A DNA stretch of 64,000 bases from Mixophyes australis (lineage: Eukaryota; Chordata; Amphibia; Anura; Limnodynastidae), in NCBI GenBank assembly GCA_036250195.1, contig JAVHZZ010000004.1, positions 143,419,729-143,483,728 on the forward strand, read 5' to 3'. Numbering within the stretch: the stretch's first letter is position 1; every line of letters begins with the position of its first letter. The notes beneath the pieces are model-generated. The model searched no databases and was not told the origin of the DNA. It was given only the letters and a program-made list of their open reading frames with translations. The translations under genes and the position numbers were made by a program. Shown piece after piece: positions 35,415 through 46,287 of this stretch.

Positions 35415-36997
35415 GCCATCTGCGTTTCCTCATTCTGTGCCCTTCCGGTGCTAAATAGTGAAGTCATATTGCTGCAAAATTAAGCTCCATCTTAACAGCT
35501 TTCCATTATCCCCAGAAACTCTATTCAGTCATGTGACAGACCCGCGTTTTATAGTGGGAATATCGTGCCAAAAAAACAGTATGTCCACAGTGGGCCAATT
35601 GAACTACCTGTTATTAAATGACGCCCAATGACCAGATCTGTTATTGCTGTGGTGTCCGGAGAGTGAGGGGGGAAGCAGCTGTGGACCATGTGACATCAAA
35701 AAAGAGTGGAAGGGGTAAAAAAGAGGAGGGTTAGGACCTTATCTAAAATCAGGAGGGGGTCTCTCCCTATTTACTAACTATTGTTTTAGCAACTCTGCAA
35801 CACAGTCTGAATGGCACCATCACCGCAGGTGGGAGACCACTGATGTCATGTTCTAGTTCCACCCCTGTTACCACCCAAACTCTCCACACCACCAATCAGA
35901 AGAGGACAATGAGCAGGGGGTTGACCCAGGGAGGTGGCCAGGATCGGGTGTCTTGTGAGAAGGGACAAAAAGGAGCTGTCTGGGGGAGGGGGGCTGTTGT
36001 TGGAATCTTGAGACAGCAAGGACTTGGACTGTTGGAGAGTAAGCGTATTCTCACAGGGCAAGAAAGGAATGCTTGAAGCAGGGGCTTCTTGACGCAGATC
36101 GGAGAGTGTACCTCTAGGACTGATTCTGTTACCACTCCATCGGGAGACACTAGCAGATTCTGGGGAATTGGTGAGCCTACATCGGTAGGTAGACTAATAC
36201 CCTGGGTCCCACCAAGCTGGTGGAGAGTTGGCCAAGCGGCTGGGATCAGCAAGATACACCGACCCACCTAACGGATCAGAAACCCTGGCCCACTTGGATT
36301 GTCAGCTGTGGATTTTATTACCAGAAGTTTGGGCCTGCTAAGACTCTGTGCTTAGAGGTAACCTGCTGGGAACTTTGTTGGGGAGTTTTTACTTGCATTG
36401 GTGATTTTCTGACACTTGATATATTTGGTGGGGGAAAAAGTTTCTGCTTGGGGAGCACTGTTGTATTTTACTAAATGTGTGCACTTTGTTTAATAAAAGG
36501 GATTATTATTTCTTTCCTGTCTCCTTACCTGTGTGACCTGTGAACCTAGAGGACCGGGTATCTAGTGAGCTTTAGTTCCAACCCCAGTGTCCTCACAAGT
36601 CAGCTTAGAGGATTATGGTCTGTAATAATGGTGAAAGCCCGTCCATACAGGTAGGGTTGTAGCTTTTGCAGTGCCCATACGATGGCTAGGCACTCTCGTT
36701 CAATGGTAGCATACACCACCTCCCAGGGGAGTAGTTTTCTACTTAGGAAAATTATAGGGTACTCCTCCCCTTGCGCTGTCACCTGCCAAAGGACATCTCC
36801 TAGTCCATAGTTAGACGCGTCGGTCTGACTATAAATCTTCGTTTGAAATCTGGGGCCTGTAGCACAGGGGACTGGGCCAGAGCATATTTCAGAGCTGTAA
36901 ATGCATTCTCACAATCCTCTGTCCAATTAACCACCTGTGGTAACTTCTTTTTTGTTAAGTCAGTCAGAGGTTTGGCTAGGGTGTTGCAATAGGGCAC
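35415..36997 (-). pseudogene. Connection and RNase H domain, split by a solo LTR
   Basis: Minus strand. The connection segment (36800-36997) includes PLTDLTKKKLPQVVNWTEDC. RNase H follows at 36603-36790 (PIIFLSRKLLPWEVVYATIE, then TIITDHNPLS). The domain resumes at about 35525-35415 with LLRWSLILQQYDF and HRKGTE, ending in the typical NADGLS. The junctions at 35527-35531 and 36598-36602 share AGTCA, and removing the insert rejoins the reading order directly. The Trp after NPLS is a stop codon. Confidence 0.85.
35532..36597 (+). mobile_element. Solo LTR nested in RNase H (1066 bp)
   Basis: Starts TGTGACAGACCCG, ends GTGTCCTCACA. Perfect 5-bp duplication AGTCA at 35527-35531 and 36598-36602. 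An AATAAAA signal near 36491 on the plus strand gives the orientation. The interior is not related to the other LTRs in the window. Formed by LTR-LTR recombination of a full element. Confidence 0.92.
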
Positions 36998-37006
36998 GAA
37001 TTATCG

Positions 37007-37894
37007 CTAATTCCCAGCTGTACCTAAGAAAGACATGACCTGATTTTTCGTGGTAGGGGTCGGCCACGCTGTGATAGCCTCTACCTTGCCTGGTTCTGGG
37101 CGGAGGGTACCTCCAACTACACGGTGCCCCAAGTACTGCACTTCATGCATGCCAAGCTGGCACTTCTCTGGCTTGATAGTCAGACCTGCCTCAGTAATTC
37201 GGCCTAACACACTATTCAGATGGATCAGGTGTTCCTCCCAGGTCTGGATGAACACAGCAATGTCATCCAGATAGGCAACTGCCTGTCCCTCCTGACCCTC
37301 TAGCATGGCATTGACCAGGCGCTGGAAGGACGCAGGGGCATTTTTCATTCCAAAGGGCATGACCAAAAACTCAAACAGCCCAAATGGGGTAATAAATTCG
37401 GAGCGCTCACATGTCTCAGGTGACAGTGGGATCTGCCAGTACCCTCTACTGAGATCCACGATAGTGATGTAACGTGCCTGGGCAAGCTGATCTAGTAGTT
37501 CATCTATCATAGACATAGGATAAGCATCAAACACTGTGGCGTCTTTCATACTCCTATAGGCTACACAGAACCGGGTGCCCCCACATTTCTTTGGGACCAG
37601 TACTATCGGGGCAGCCCAAGAACTGTGAGACTTTTAAATTACCCCTAGCTGCAACATCTCATCTATTTCCATTTTCATTGCTTCTAGCACTTCTAGGGAA
37701 GTACGATATACTGGCTGTCTTAGGGGAGTCTGGTTGCCTGTGTTTACATGATGTGTGACCAAGTGTGTTTCTTCAGGTTTCCCTGTAAAATGGGACTGAT
37801 AGGGCCGTAGAATGTCAGCTAGCTGCTCCAGCTGAGAGTCAGACACCTCTTCACTGCAGTTTGGGTCTTCCATGGAAACCCTCCTCTCTAGCAA
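37007..37894 (-). pseudogene. Gypsy-type reverse transcriptase, Gmr1-like
   Basis: The N-terminal part (37634-37894) runs LEQLADILRPYQSHFTGKP to MKMEIDEMLQLGVI, a typical RT entry segment. The catalytic part (37007-37549) has DLSRGYWQIPL (first Asp), TPFGLFEFLVMPFGMKNAP, and YLDD at 37262-37273. The two parts are separated by a stop and frame change around 37550-37633. About 150 bp upstream is the integrase C-terminus, in the same strand and nearly the same frame, so RT follows integrase here. Confidence 0.9.
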
Positions 37895-37939
37895 CAGCTG
37901 CTAAGTCTACCAAGGGGTCAGACTCCTGATCGCTCTCAG

Positions 37940-39357
37940 GCAAGCTACACATAGCTAATACACCAGATTACCTGTCATGATAAGCTTTGAGCATGTTGAT
38001 GTGATATACCTTTTGCCTCTTTTGGCCCTCATCCTTTGCCACTAATAATTGACATCATTAATGCGCTGTACTATGGTGTAGGGGCCCTCCCAGGCAGCCT
38101 GCAACTTGTTCTGCCGCATAGGGATCAGAACCAGAACCTTTTGCCCCACCTCAAATATTCCTTCTCGCACATTGCGGTCATACCACAACTTCTGTTTTGC
38201 CTGCGCAGCTTTCGGGTTGCTCTTTGCCATCCCCATTAAGGACTGAAATTTTTTACTGAACTGCACTACATAGTGTACCACTGACATTTCTGAGGTGATC
38301 AATTTCCCTTCCCACTTTTCCATAATCAAATCTAATGGGCCGCGCAACCGGCTCCCGTACAGGAGTTCAAAGGTGAGAAGCCAGTGGGTTTCTGCGGTAC
38401 CTCGCGGTATGCAAAAAGGAGGTGCGGCAGGAACCTCTCCCAGTCTCTTCCCTGCGACTCCGCAAAAGTCTTAAGCATTTGTTTTATGGTGCCATTAAGG
38501 TGTTCGCACAGCCCGTTGGCCTGCAGATGATACGGGGAAGTAATTAAATGATTCACCTGCATCTTCTTAAAAATACTCTGCATGAGGTTAGACATGAACT
38601 GGGTACCTTGATCAGTTAACATTTCTTTTGAGAACCCCACCCTGGAGAAAATCGTTAGAAAGGCATCTGCTACTTTGTCTGAGTGAATGGAGGAAAGAGC
38701 TATTGCTTCTGGGTGCCTGCTAGCATAATCCACTACAGTCAGAATATATTTTTTCCCTAAGCTAGTGGGAATGGCTAGGGGACCCACAATATCCACAACA
38801 ACCCGTTCAAAGGATTCTGATATAACGGGCAGGGGAATGAGAGGGGCCCTCCCCACATCACCAGACTTCCCAACAACCTGGCACACATGTGAGGCAGTAC
38901 TTGGCTATGTCAGTCAGCATGCCAGGCCAGTAACAATTATGTACCAAATGAGCTTTAGTTCTGGCAACACCCAAATGTCCTGCTAGGCGTATTTCATGGG
39001 CTACTTTCAGCAACCTTTCCTTGTAGGTTTGAGATACAACTAGTTGCCTGTCAGCAATTACATCTGGATGCATACTCGTGACATTTTTCTCTCTGTACAA
39101 AAGGCCATTTTTCCAAAACTGTCTTCCTTACTTTCCAGACAGGACTGACTGACCCTCCCCCTCACTGCTGATAGACTGGGATCAGTGTTTTGTTCTGTTT
39201 TAAAAGTGCCACTTCTGAGATTGTTGCACACAGTATGAGGCCATTCATTCAAATCACTGCCTGAATCTGCAGCTTCTACAGTGAGGAAGGGGGGTGGAGG
39301 GGGATTAACTTCTAGTGATTTTTCCTCCACACTTTCAGGGGTTAATGCACAGCTCAT
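37940..39357 (-). pseudogene. Gypsy-type integrase, upstream of RT
   Basis: The H2C2 zinc-binding region (38890-39060) has KVAHEIRLAGHLG and YCLTC. The catalytic core (38332-38860) has ERVVVDIVGPL (D), MLTDQGTQFMSN (D) and ANGLCEHLNGTIKQ (E). The C-terminal part (37940-38347) has WYDRNVREG, EGPYTIVQRINDVNY and, after one stop, KVYHINMLKAYHD. Frame changes near 38340 and 38875 break it. N-terminal linker sequence extends to 39357. The catalytic triad residues are present but the frame is not. Confidence 0.88.
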
Positions 39358-39475
39358 CTGTGCTGCTCTTCGGTCACTACTGCTAAAACATTGGAAACAT
39401 TTTCATACTTTGGGTCACCTTCAGAACTGGGCACATGTAAATCGATCTGACTACCTAAAACATTAGCAGACATGG

Positions 39476-40303
39476 AGGTAAATGTATCAAAGTGAGAGTT
39501 TGCCAGCGTGTTTAAATCGCGGAAAATCGTGGGTGTTTACCCGCGAGTTTTGAAAAAAAAACTGGAAATGTATCAAGCTGCGATTTTGACACTCATGTTC
39601 AAAATCGCTGGTCATCTCTGGCGATTTTGGGCGATGTAAACACTCCCGAGTTTAGCTAACTCTCCTGTGTTTGGCAAACTCTCCTGTGTTGTAACAGTGA
39701 GTTGTCAACACATCACTGTTACACTGCCCTGTCATACAGCTGCCGGTCAAAATGTAAAAGAATAGATAAAAGTTTTAAAAAAAAAAAAGCGTGAGGTCCA
39801 CCCACTATTTATGCTTAACCCTAGTGCTGCCTGACTAGTGCTGGTCCCGTGAAAATCGGGGAAAAATTTTGCGTCGGGTTCCCCCGATTTTCACTTTACC
39901 AGCACTAGTCAGGCAGCACTAGGGTTAAGCCTGAATAGCGGGGGGACCTCACGCTTTTTTTTTTTTTACTTTTATTTGTTCTTTAACATTTTAACACTGC
40001 CAGGGCAGTGTAACAGTGATGTGTTTCTACAACACGCTGCTATCAAGCAGCGTGTTGTATCTGGCGTGTTTAGAAGCAAACTCTCCTGAGTTTGCTAACT
40101 CGCAGCTTCATACATTTGAGAGCTGTATAGCTGCAGTGGCAAACAGTCGGGAGTTTGATCTCTGGCGATTTTGCAAGTAGCGATTTTGACAGAAGCAGAA
40201 CTCTGGCGATTTTGTATGAAAACTCAGCTTCATACATCGGCGAGTTTCAACTCTCCCGAGAAAATCGCTGGAGTTGCAAAATCGCACTTTGATACATTTA
40301 CCC
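39476..40303. mobile_element. Foldback element, complete (828 bp)
   Basis: Target CATGG on both sides (39471-39475 and 40304-40308). Ends AGGTAAATGTATCAAAGTG and CACTTTGATACATTTACCC are inverted. The centre is a second palindrome around CTGACTAGTGCTGGTCCCG (about 39825-39935). No open reading frame of interest. It sits upstream of the integrase of the Gmr1-like element. The other insertion of this family used CCTGG. Confidence 0.88.
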
Positions 40304-40308
40304 CATGG

Positions 40309-40365
40309 TATCACATTTAGGTACAATTTCACACATTTTGCCCTGATCAAATTCACAACCTAGGG
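40309..40365 (-). other. Gmr1-like sequence beyond the foldback element
   Basis: Minus-strand frame FDQGKMCEIVPKCDTM continues the frame upstream of the integrase. It may be linker or protease region, but it is too short to assign. Confidence 0.3.
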
Positions 40366-41025
40366 CAGTGGTTCCCACACTTTGTCTGTGCGCGGCACCC
40401 TTAGAGTCTCCATAATTTTTTTCAAGGCACCCCTCCATAATAGCTACCGAGCAGTCCTGTTTTTTAAGTATTTGAGTCAAAAATAACATAATAACTATTT
40501 AGGTCAGGACAGAAATACTTAGTAATTTGTTTGCAAAAATAATATACAGTACATAAATCCAAGGGAAAAGAATATTTTTATAAATTATTTTCAATTATAT
40601 GTCTGTCAAATAATAATTTACAGCTAATATTAAGAAGAATAAGATCAAACAAAATAAAACAACAACATGTACAAAAATCATCGCACTGTGCCCGTTCACC
40701 TTTACACTGTGTTCCTCCATCCACACACTCAGTGCACCTTTATCCACACACTCTGTGCCCCTCTTCATCCAAACACACTGTCTGCCCTTCTTCATCCACA
40801 CACTGTCTGCCCCTCTTCATCCTCACTGTCTGCCCCTCTTCATCCTCACTGTCTGCCCCTCTTCAGCCACACACTGTCTGCCCCTCTTCGTCCTCACTGT
40901 CTGCCCCTCTTCATCCTCACACTGTCTGCCCCTCTTCATCCTCACTGTCTGCCCCTCTTCATCCACACACTGTCTGCCCCTCTTCATCCTCACACTGTGC
41001 CCCTTCATCCACACACTGTCACTGA
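40366..41025. mobile_element. Charlie-type hAT left part with minisatellite
   Basis: Begins CAGTGGTTCCCACACTTTG, followed by GGCACCCTTAGAGTCTCCATAAT, as in the complete element at 53617-55677. From about 40680 to 41020 it is filled by a CTTCATCC/TCACTGTCTGCCCCT minisatellite that keeps all frames open. The right terminus is missing; a different MITE follows. Confidence 0.7.
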
Positions 41026-41137
41026 CTACGTCATGGGGGCATGTAAAAAATGTCGCGATTTTGGAGCCTCGTCCCCCATCACGCCCACCTTCCCCGGCAG
41101 GCTCCCGGAAGTCGACTTTAGAGAGTGGGCAGGTATG
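41026..41137. mobile_element. Fragment of the CATACTTGCCAACT MITE
   Basis: GTCATGGGGGC through CGGCAGGCTCCCGGAAGTC to GTGGGCAGGTATG matches the right part of the MITE at 30548-30870. The left part is absent, fused to the Charlie-type element. The next 115 bp (41138-41253) show nothing recognisable. Confidence 0.65.
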
Positions 41138-41253
41138 ATTTTGATCACGCTACTCTGCAATATTCCACAGTTTCATGTTATGTACAAAGTTAGACATGTT
41201 TTATGTAGTACGGAGAAGCAGTACCCTTAGTTCTCATGTCTGTATTTATTTTA

Positions 41254-41750
41254 GAAATGCTCACTGACCCCCATGTTTTGGCTTTGGTTTTGGTTTTGGA
41301 TCTGGATTACCTTCGGGTTTTGGTTTTGCCAAAACCGCCCTCGCATGTTTTGGTTTTGGTTTTGTTTTGCTTTTTTTGACAAAATGCCACTTTTTGGGCT
41401 AAAATCACATAATTTAGCTATTATTTTGTACCTACATTATTATTAACCTCAATAACACTAATTTCCAGTCATTTTCAGTCAATTTTTAGCACCTCACAGG
41501 TCACAATATGATTTTCATATACTTTTGCCCAAAAGACTGTGCCATAGCTCATCCCCAAATAGTTGCCAGTGTTCAGTGCTTCAACAGAAGTAATCGGCCA
41601 CTCACATTGTATTGTGCCTTAGCATTATTAATAGGCCTGGCAGTGTTCTTTAAAGTGTAGTGACATTGTACTGTGCCATCGATATGGATTCACATCAGTC
41701 GAGAGAAGACCAGGAGCACCAAGCAGCTGCTGTTAGAAAAACTTGCAACA
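41254..41750 (+). mobile_element. Left end and transposase start of a diverged hAT
   Basis: TAGAAATGCTCACTGACCCCC followed by TTTTGG-rich sequence is a hAT end like those at 5857. At about 41685 the plus strand reads MDSHQSREDQEHQAAA, resembling the MDSKQS start of the intact transposase, then is lost. Fragments at 46288-46640 and the end at 47228-47395 may belong to the same element, split by the LINE and Penelope-like pieces between. Confidence 0.5.
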
Positions 41751-41984
41751 AAATACATATATCAACAATCTTACAATAACGAAACCCCTCCCATATCCCA
41801 ATAAAAAAGTTCATGCTCATAATAAATAAAGTCCATAAAAATAGAAAAGTCCATAGGCCTTCATGGCTAACTTAAACTGGTTATATGCACCATAATAAAT
41901 CACAACTTTAATGTTAAAGCAAACTTTAACTGTACCAAAACTAAAAACAAGCATAGTGGAACTAAACTAGACATATGCAAGCAC

Positions 41985-42985
41985 TTACTAATAAAAAGGA
42001 ACCAATCAAAATCTACTGGGAGGTGAAGAAGTAGAAAGCTGGATGGAGAGGCCCCAGATTTCCGCCATCCACTAAGGGGGTTTCAAGCCACGCCAAACTA
42101 AAAACAGTGTGACCAAATCAAAAGCCCTAAACCTCTTGAGCGCCCCGTAAACCCACTCAGGGTAACTAAGCCCGGAAAGACTAAGGGTGCCCAAGACACA
42201 TGAGACCCCATCATAAACCTCTATGTTAAAAGGACACCTCAACAAGAAATGATCCATTGTCTCCTCCTCCCCTGGACACTCCTCCCGTGGGCATCCATGA
42301 TCATCGGCATTCCTTACCTTGAGGTTCCTCTAACATAGAGTCTCCTATGGAAGGAGAGCCAGGCAATGTCCCTGAGCTTCAGTGGTATCCTCTGATCAGT
42401 GATCAGAGCTATGCCATCTGAGCAGACACTGCCCGGGCAGTCCCTCAGTGACAAAGTGAGACCGCAAGACTCTCCTCTCCAACTCCCTTCTAGAGGAGCT
42501 GTTGACCTCTCCCACCTCCAGTTGCCATTTCCTTGTCACATTCAAACCCAGTTTCACTGGGTAACCATGTGGAACTCGAATGCTCTTTACTGCTCCTCCC
42601 TCTACCCAGGAATTGAGGAATGGATGCACTCAGGCACGAAAGCCCTATACCCATCGAGGAGGAGTCTCCAAGATGAGACTGTGCAGATGTAATTTAATAA
42701 AGGTGAGCATAAAGAAGAGCACTGGGTTTACCATACCCAGGCCCCCCTCCCCCCTCGATCTGTAGGTCAGGCTACGCTTAACAAGGTTCAGCCTGTTCCC
42801 CCAAAGCATCTGGAAGAACACTGCATTCACCCTGGCCCATAAAGATTCTGGCAAAAGGCATACATAGCTGATTTACAAAAAGACTGGAATCAGGTAAGTG
42901 TTGATCAAGTCCACCCTTTCCCTAAGAGACAAATGCCATCCTTTCCAGTGTACCACTTTAGCGGAAGCTACTCCCAGCCTAATCT
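41985..42985 (-). pseudogene. L1-Tx1-clade LINE ORF2 C-terminus
   Basis: The minus strand reads, in order, LSLRERVDLINTYLIPVFL (near 42890-42950), FFQMLWGNRLNLVKRSLTYR and GGLGMVNPVLFF (42645-42854), HPFLNSWVEGGAVKSI (42396-42629), then MDHFLLRCPFNIEVY and LSYPEWVYGALKR (42072-42257). This is the region after the reverse transcriptase of Tx1-like LINEs, ending in a zinc-knuckle-like segment. Stops and frame changes separate the parts. About 235 bp to the left (41751-41984) show no recognisable content. Confidence 0.75.
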
Positions 42986-43650
42986 CTCAATTTCGCTTGG
43001 CATAATCACCAGGGTAAAAAAAGAAGGAGCGCAAATAGCCGCGGATATAATGAAAAACAAAGGAAAGAAAACATAGATCAAAAGTAGAAATGTTTACACT
43101 CCTTTGCAAATATAAGCAGTCCAGTGCGTGTATCCAGTAAACCTCTCCCTCAATCTCACTACCACTTACCCTACCTCTCGATGTCTCCGTGAGGCAGGGA
43201 GGTGATGTGTCCATGTTGTTCCTCCGGAGCATGTCAGCACACATGTCTCCTGTATGTTTCCGACGATGTCTGTGCTGCTTCTCACGGCGGCGGTTCCTGT
43301 TACTATGGTGTGCCGGATAGATCAAAAAGATGCAGTCAACGTTCAACGTGTTTCATCCACTGGTGACTTTGTCAAGAATACTGCTGCATTATTAGCAGGT
43401 CTTTTTATTCATTCTTCTTGATTGTTTTATTGCTTAATTAAAATGTATATAAATAAAGCTCATATGGTAATGTTGTCATATATTTGACACAAACCACTGA
43501 AAAGTAAAGTATATAGTTATTAAAAAGAGGAAAAAGAGAGAGAAAAAAACTAAAAAAATTAAAAATTAAAAACCACCACTTCATTGAATTAAATGTGAAC
43601 TTGTTCAGTATGTTAATCTAAAAGGGTTGCAATACTAAACTAATAAATTC

Positions 43651-44605
43651 TTATAGGAATTGGCTAAGCTCAAAATCCAGATTTAGTCCGTGTGGAGCGC
43701 ACGTTTTCATATGAAATATCCATCTGGATTCAGACCTAGCAATTTTTTGTATGCAATCCCCTCCTCTCCAATATGGTCTAATATGTTCCACTCCCATAAA
43801 TTTTAGACCTTTGGGATCTTGATTATGCATTCTACAGAAATGGTCTGATACACTATGGGTTTTGAGTCCTCTTTTAATATTATAAATATGCTCGGATATT
43901 CTTTGTTTCAATTTCCTTTTAGTCATCCCTACGTATTGGAGGCCACAAGGGCACTCCAATATGTAAATTACCCCTTCAGTGTTGCATGTTATATTGGTTT
44001 TAACTGGAAAACAGTGTGAATTACTATTGGATTTTACCTCTTTTATATGTTTGTGGTCTTAATGCCAAGATGTTTACAGGCATTACAGTTTAAACAGAAG
44101 AAAAATCCTTTGGAGGAATGAGTGCCATTACTTCCCAAGATGGGTGGAATACAACTGGCAGTAAGAATGGATTTTAGATTGCTCGCTTTTTTATAGACTA
44201 TTCTTTGTCTGTCTGGGATAATTTTATTGCAGTCCTCATCCATCTTCAACACATGCCAGTGTTTTTGAATAATGGCTTTTAAAAACACCTATATTGCTAT
44301 TGCATTGAGTGATCATCCTAACTTCCTCAACATCAGAGGAGATTTTATATTTGTAATAAAGTGTGCCTATCAGTAGTTTTTACTTCATCCAGAGCTCTTG
44401 TGACTTTGTTGGCATCATAATTTTGTTCAAGAAATTTCATCTTAAGTGCCTCACTCTGTTGGTTAAAAACCTCCATGTCAGAACAATTCCGTTTAATGCG
44501 TCTAAATTGACTACCTGGAATGTTATAAATCCATCTTCCTAAATGGTTACTCGATGGAGGTACAAATTTGTCACAATCCACCTCATTATGGAAGGTCTTG
44601 GTTTA
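43651..44605 (-). pseudogene. Penelope-like RT C-terminus and GIY-YIG endonuclease
   Basis: The segment 44345-44605 encodes TFHNEVDCDKFVPPSSNH and GRWIYNIPGSQFRRIKRNC, the thumb-side region of Penelope reverse transcriptase. The segment 44043-44288 has KHWHVLKMDED and FFCLNCNACKHLG, the cysteine-rich linker. The segment 43651-43959 encodes the GIY-YIG domain with ECPCGLQYVGMTKRKLKQRI, then SEHIYNI, and a conserved Arg and Glu further on. Frame breaks near 43960-44043 and 44288-44345 make it a pseudogene. Confidence 0.85.
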
Positions 44606-44689
44606 TTTGTGCTCCTTTTTCTGTTTGTATCCTTGCCATCTAATATAGGAGCTGCAGTGCAATTGGAGAGAGCGCTTATCTTTAACTTT

Positions 44690-46285
44690 TTATTGTATTT
44701 ATCCATGGAAAGCAGCACTCTCAACATCATGATTATTCACCACTCTAGGAATAGAGATTTGAAAGATATATTTAACACAACCCTGCCTGGACATAATGAT
44801 ATAGTGATTGAAGACAACTTTTGTGCACAGTATATTCAATATGAGAAATTATGTGAAACAGAAACCAGGTTATGGTGGGATGTCATTACATTATCACACT
44901 ATTTGAAAGAGAATCTGATACCTAGAGGTTTGAAGATCTCCAAAAACTCCACTTTCATACCCAACAAAAGTAATTTTTTTGAAAGATGGAATACTGTATT
45001 GGACAGCTGTTCTAGACAATTGATTGAATTGATTATTGAAGATAGAACAGCAACTCTGGAACAGATCAATACCAGCATTAATACTATAGAAACCAACTTT
45101 AGCCTTCTTAAAGATCTAGAGGACTTCAGTAGTCTTGTTGCCTTGACCAATGTAAAGATTGACAAATTAGAGCAAGATATAATTACTAGGAAGCAGAGGA
45201 AATTTTTGAGAGATGTAACAGAGAAGGAGGCAGAAGATATAACAACCATTAGATCATTTAGCAAACCAAAGGAACCTGTGACTGTACCTAAAAAGAATAT
45301 TAATATTGGTAATAAAGCACCACTTATCAAGAAACCACCTAAATATGTAGATAAGAAAAGAACATATTTGCCTTATAATGCAAATAATTTTTATTATTCC
45401 CTGAAAAAAAGAAATTTAGATCATAGAGAGGGAACTATGATGAAATCCTTTCTTCAGGGGGAGAAGGATGCAAGTGTTCAGTTGGGGACCACAGCCAAAA
45501 CCTTAATGTCCAACATTCAGAAGGAAAATATTAATGTGAGAAAGAGGATTCTATCTAAAGAATCAGAAGATTTTTTTAGGCCTTCTGTTTGGGACCGAGG
45601 ATGTGTTAACCAACTCCGCCGTAAATCCCACCCCCCAAGTAAAAAGAAAGAAATTTGGAGAGGCACACGAGGTGGAAACCACCAGAAACTAAAGAAATCT
45701 GGTATTTCTGGGAATGAAGAGAAGAATTACATATTTAATCTTAGTCAACATACCCTAACTGATGATCAGACATCATTGTTGCAGAAAGGTCTTAAATTTG
45801 CACCACATCCACAACCTAATAAATTTGAGATGTATCTCGATCTGCACAAATTTGTGAGGAAGCTATGCCTCAACATTGATCACTATTTACAGGATCTGGT
45901 CAAAAATCAGCATAGTTACCTTAAAGATACGACATCAATTTTGCAGATTTTGGATAACATCAAATGGAAAAGTTCTTACCACCTCGTTACATGCGATGCT
46001 AAATCGCTTTATACCTGCATTAGGCATGCAGAGGGATGTGAACATACCTATCATTATTTGTGTTCTCAATCAGCATTAGAAACAGCTCAATTATTTTTGG
46101 TACAATGGATTCTTTTATAATCAAGTAATAGGCACCGCGATGGGCACACATTTTGCGCCCAGCTACGCTAACTTATTCATAGCCAAATGGGAGGATGATT
46201 GTATTTGGGAGAACAATCCATACCAGCAACATCTCATAATTTGGAAAAGATACATAGACGATCTTTTCTTTATTTGGGAGGGAGA
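44690..46285 (+). pseudogene. Penelope-like N-terminal region and reverse transcriptase
   Basis: Open from upstream of 44690 to 46120. The N-terminal region has TRLWWDVITLSHYLKENLIP and RGLKISKNSTF (about 44860-44950), a typical Penelope start. The RT region has KGLKFAPHPQPN, NIKWKSSYHLVTCDAKSLYT (first catalytic Asp), then a frame shift near 46110, GTHFAPSYANLF and KRYIDDLFFIW with YIDD at 46251-46262. It breaks off at about 46288 where hAT sequence begins. The segment before about 44700 in the same frame is the reverse of the opposite half, not part of the protein. Confidence 0.85.
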
Positions 46286-46287
46286 AG

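Larger units (their letters stand above)
33207..40365 (-). mobile_element. Gmr1-like Ty3/Gypsy retrotransposon, decayed
   Basis: Minus-strand element with domain order integrase - reverse transcriptase - RNase H - polypurine tract (GGGGGAGG, about 35329-35337) - 3' LTR. In ordinary Gypsy elements integrase comes last; integrase upstream of RT with Gypsy-type sequences is the hallmark of the Gmr1 group. The 5' part (gag, protease, 5' LTR) is not recognised; sequence upstream of the integrase is interrupted by a foldback element (39476-40303) and ends where a Charlie-type hAT begins (40366). Two solo LTRs are nested in it (33571-35214 and 35532-36597). Many stops and shifts make it inactive. 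Confidence 0.8.
43000..46285. mobile_element. Penelope-like element, two halves in opposite orientation
   Basis: The C-terminal half (RT end plus GIY-YIG endonuclease) lies on the minus strand at 43651-44605. The N-terminal half plus RT lies on the plus strand from about 44700 to 46285. The halves meet head to head at about 44605-44700. Penelope elements often integrate as partial or inverted tandem copies, which would explain this. The stretch 43000-43650 would be the 3' end or pLTR of the minus-strand copy; a possible hammerhead-like motif is at about 43330-43390. Confidence 0.75.

Noticed and set aside
40667..41230. Frames with PLFIHTLSAPLHPH-type repeats
   Set aside because: Translation of the CTTCATCC/CTGCCCCT minisatellite inside a Charlie-type hAT; several frames open at once.
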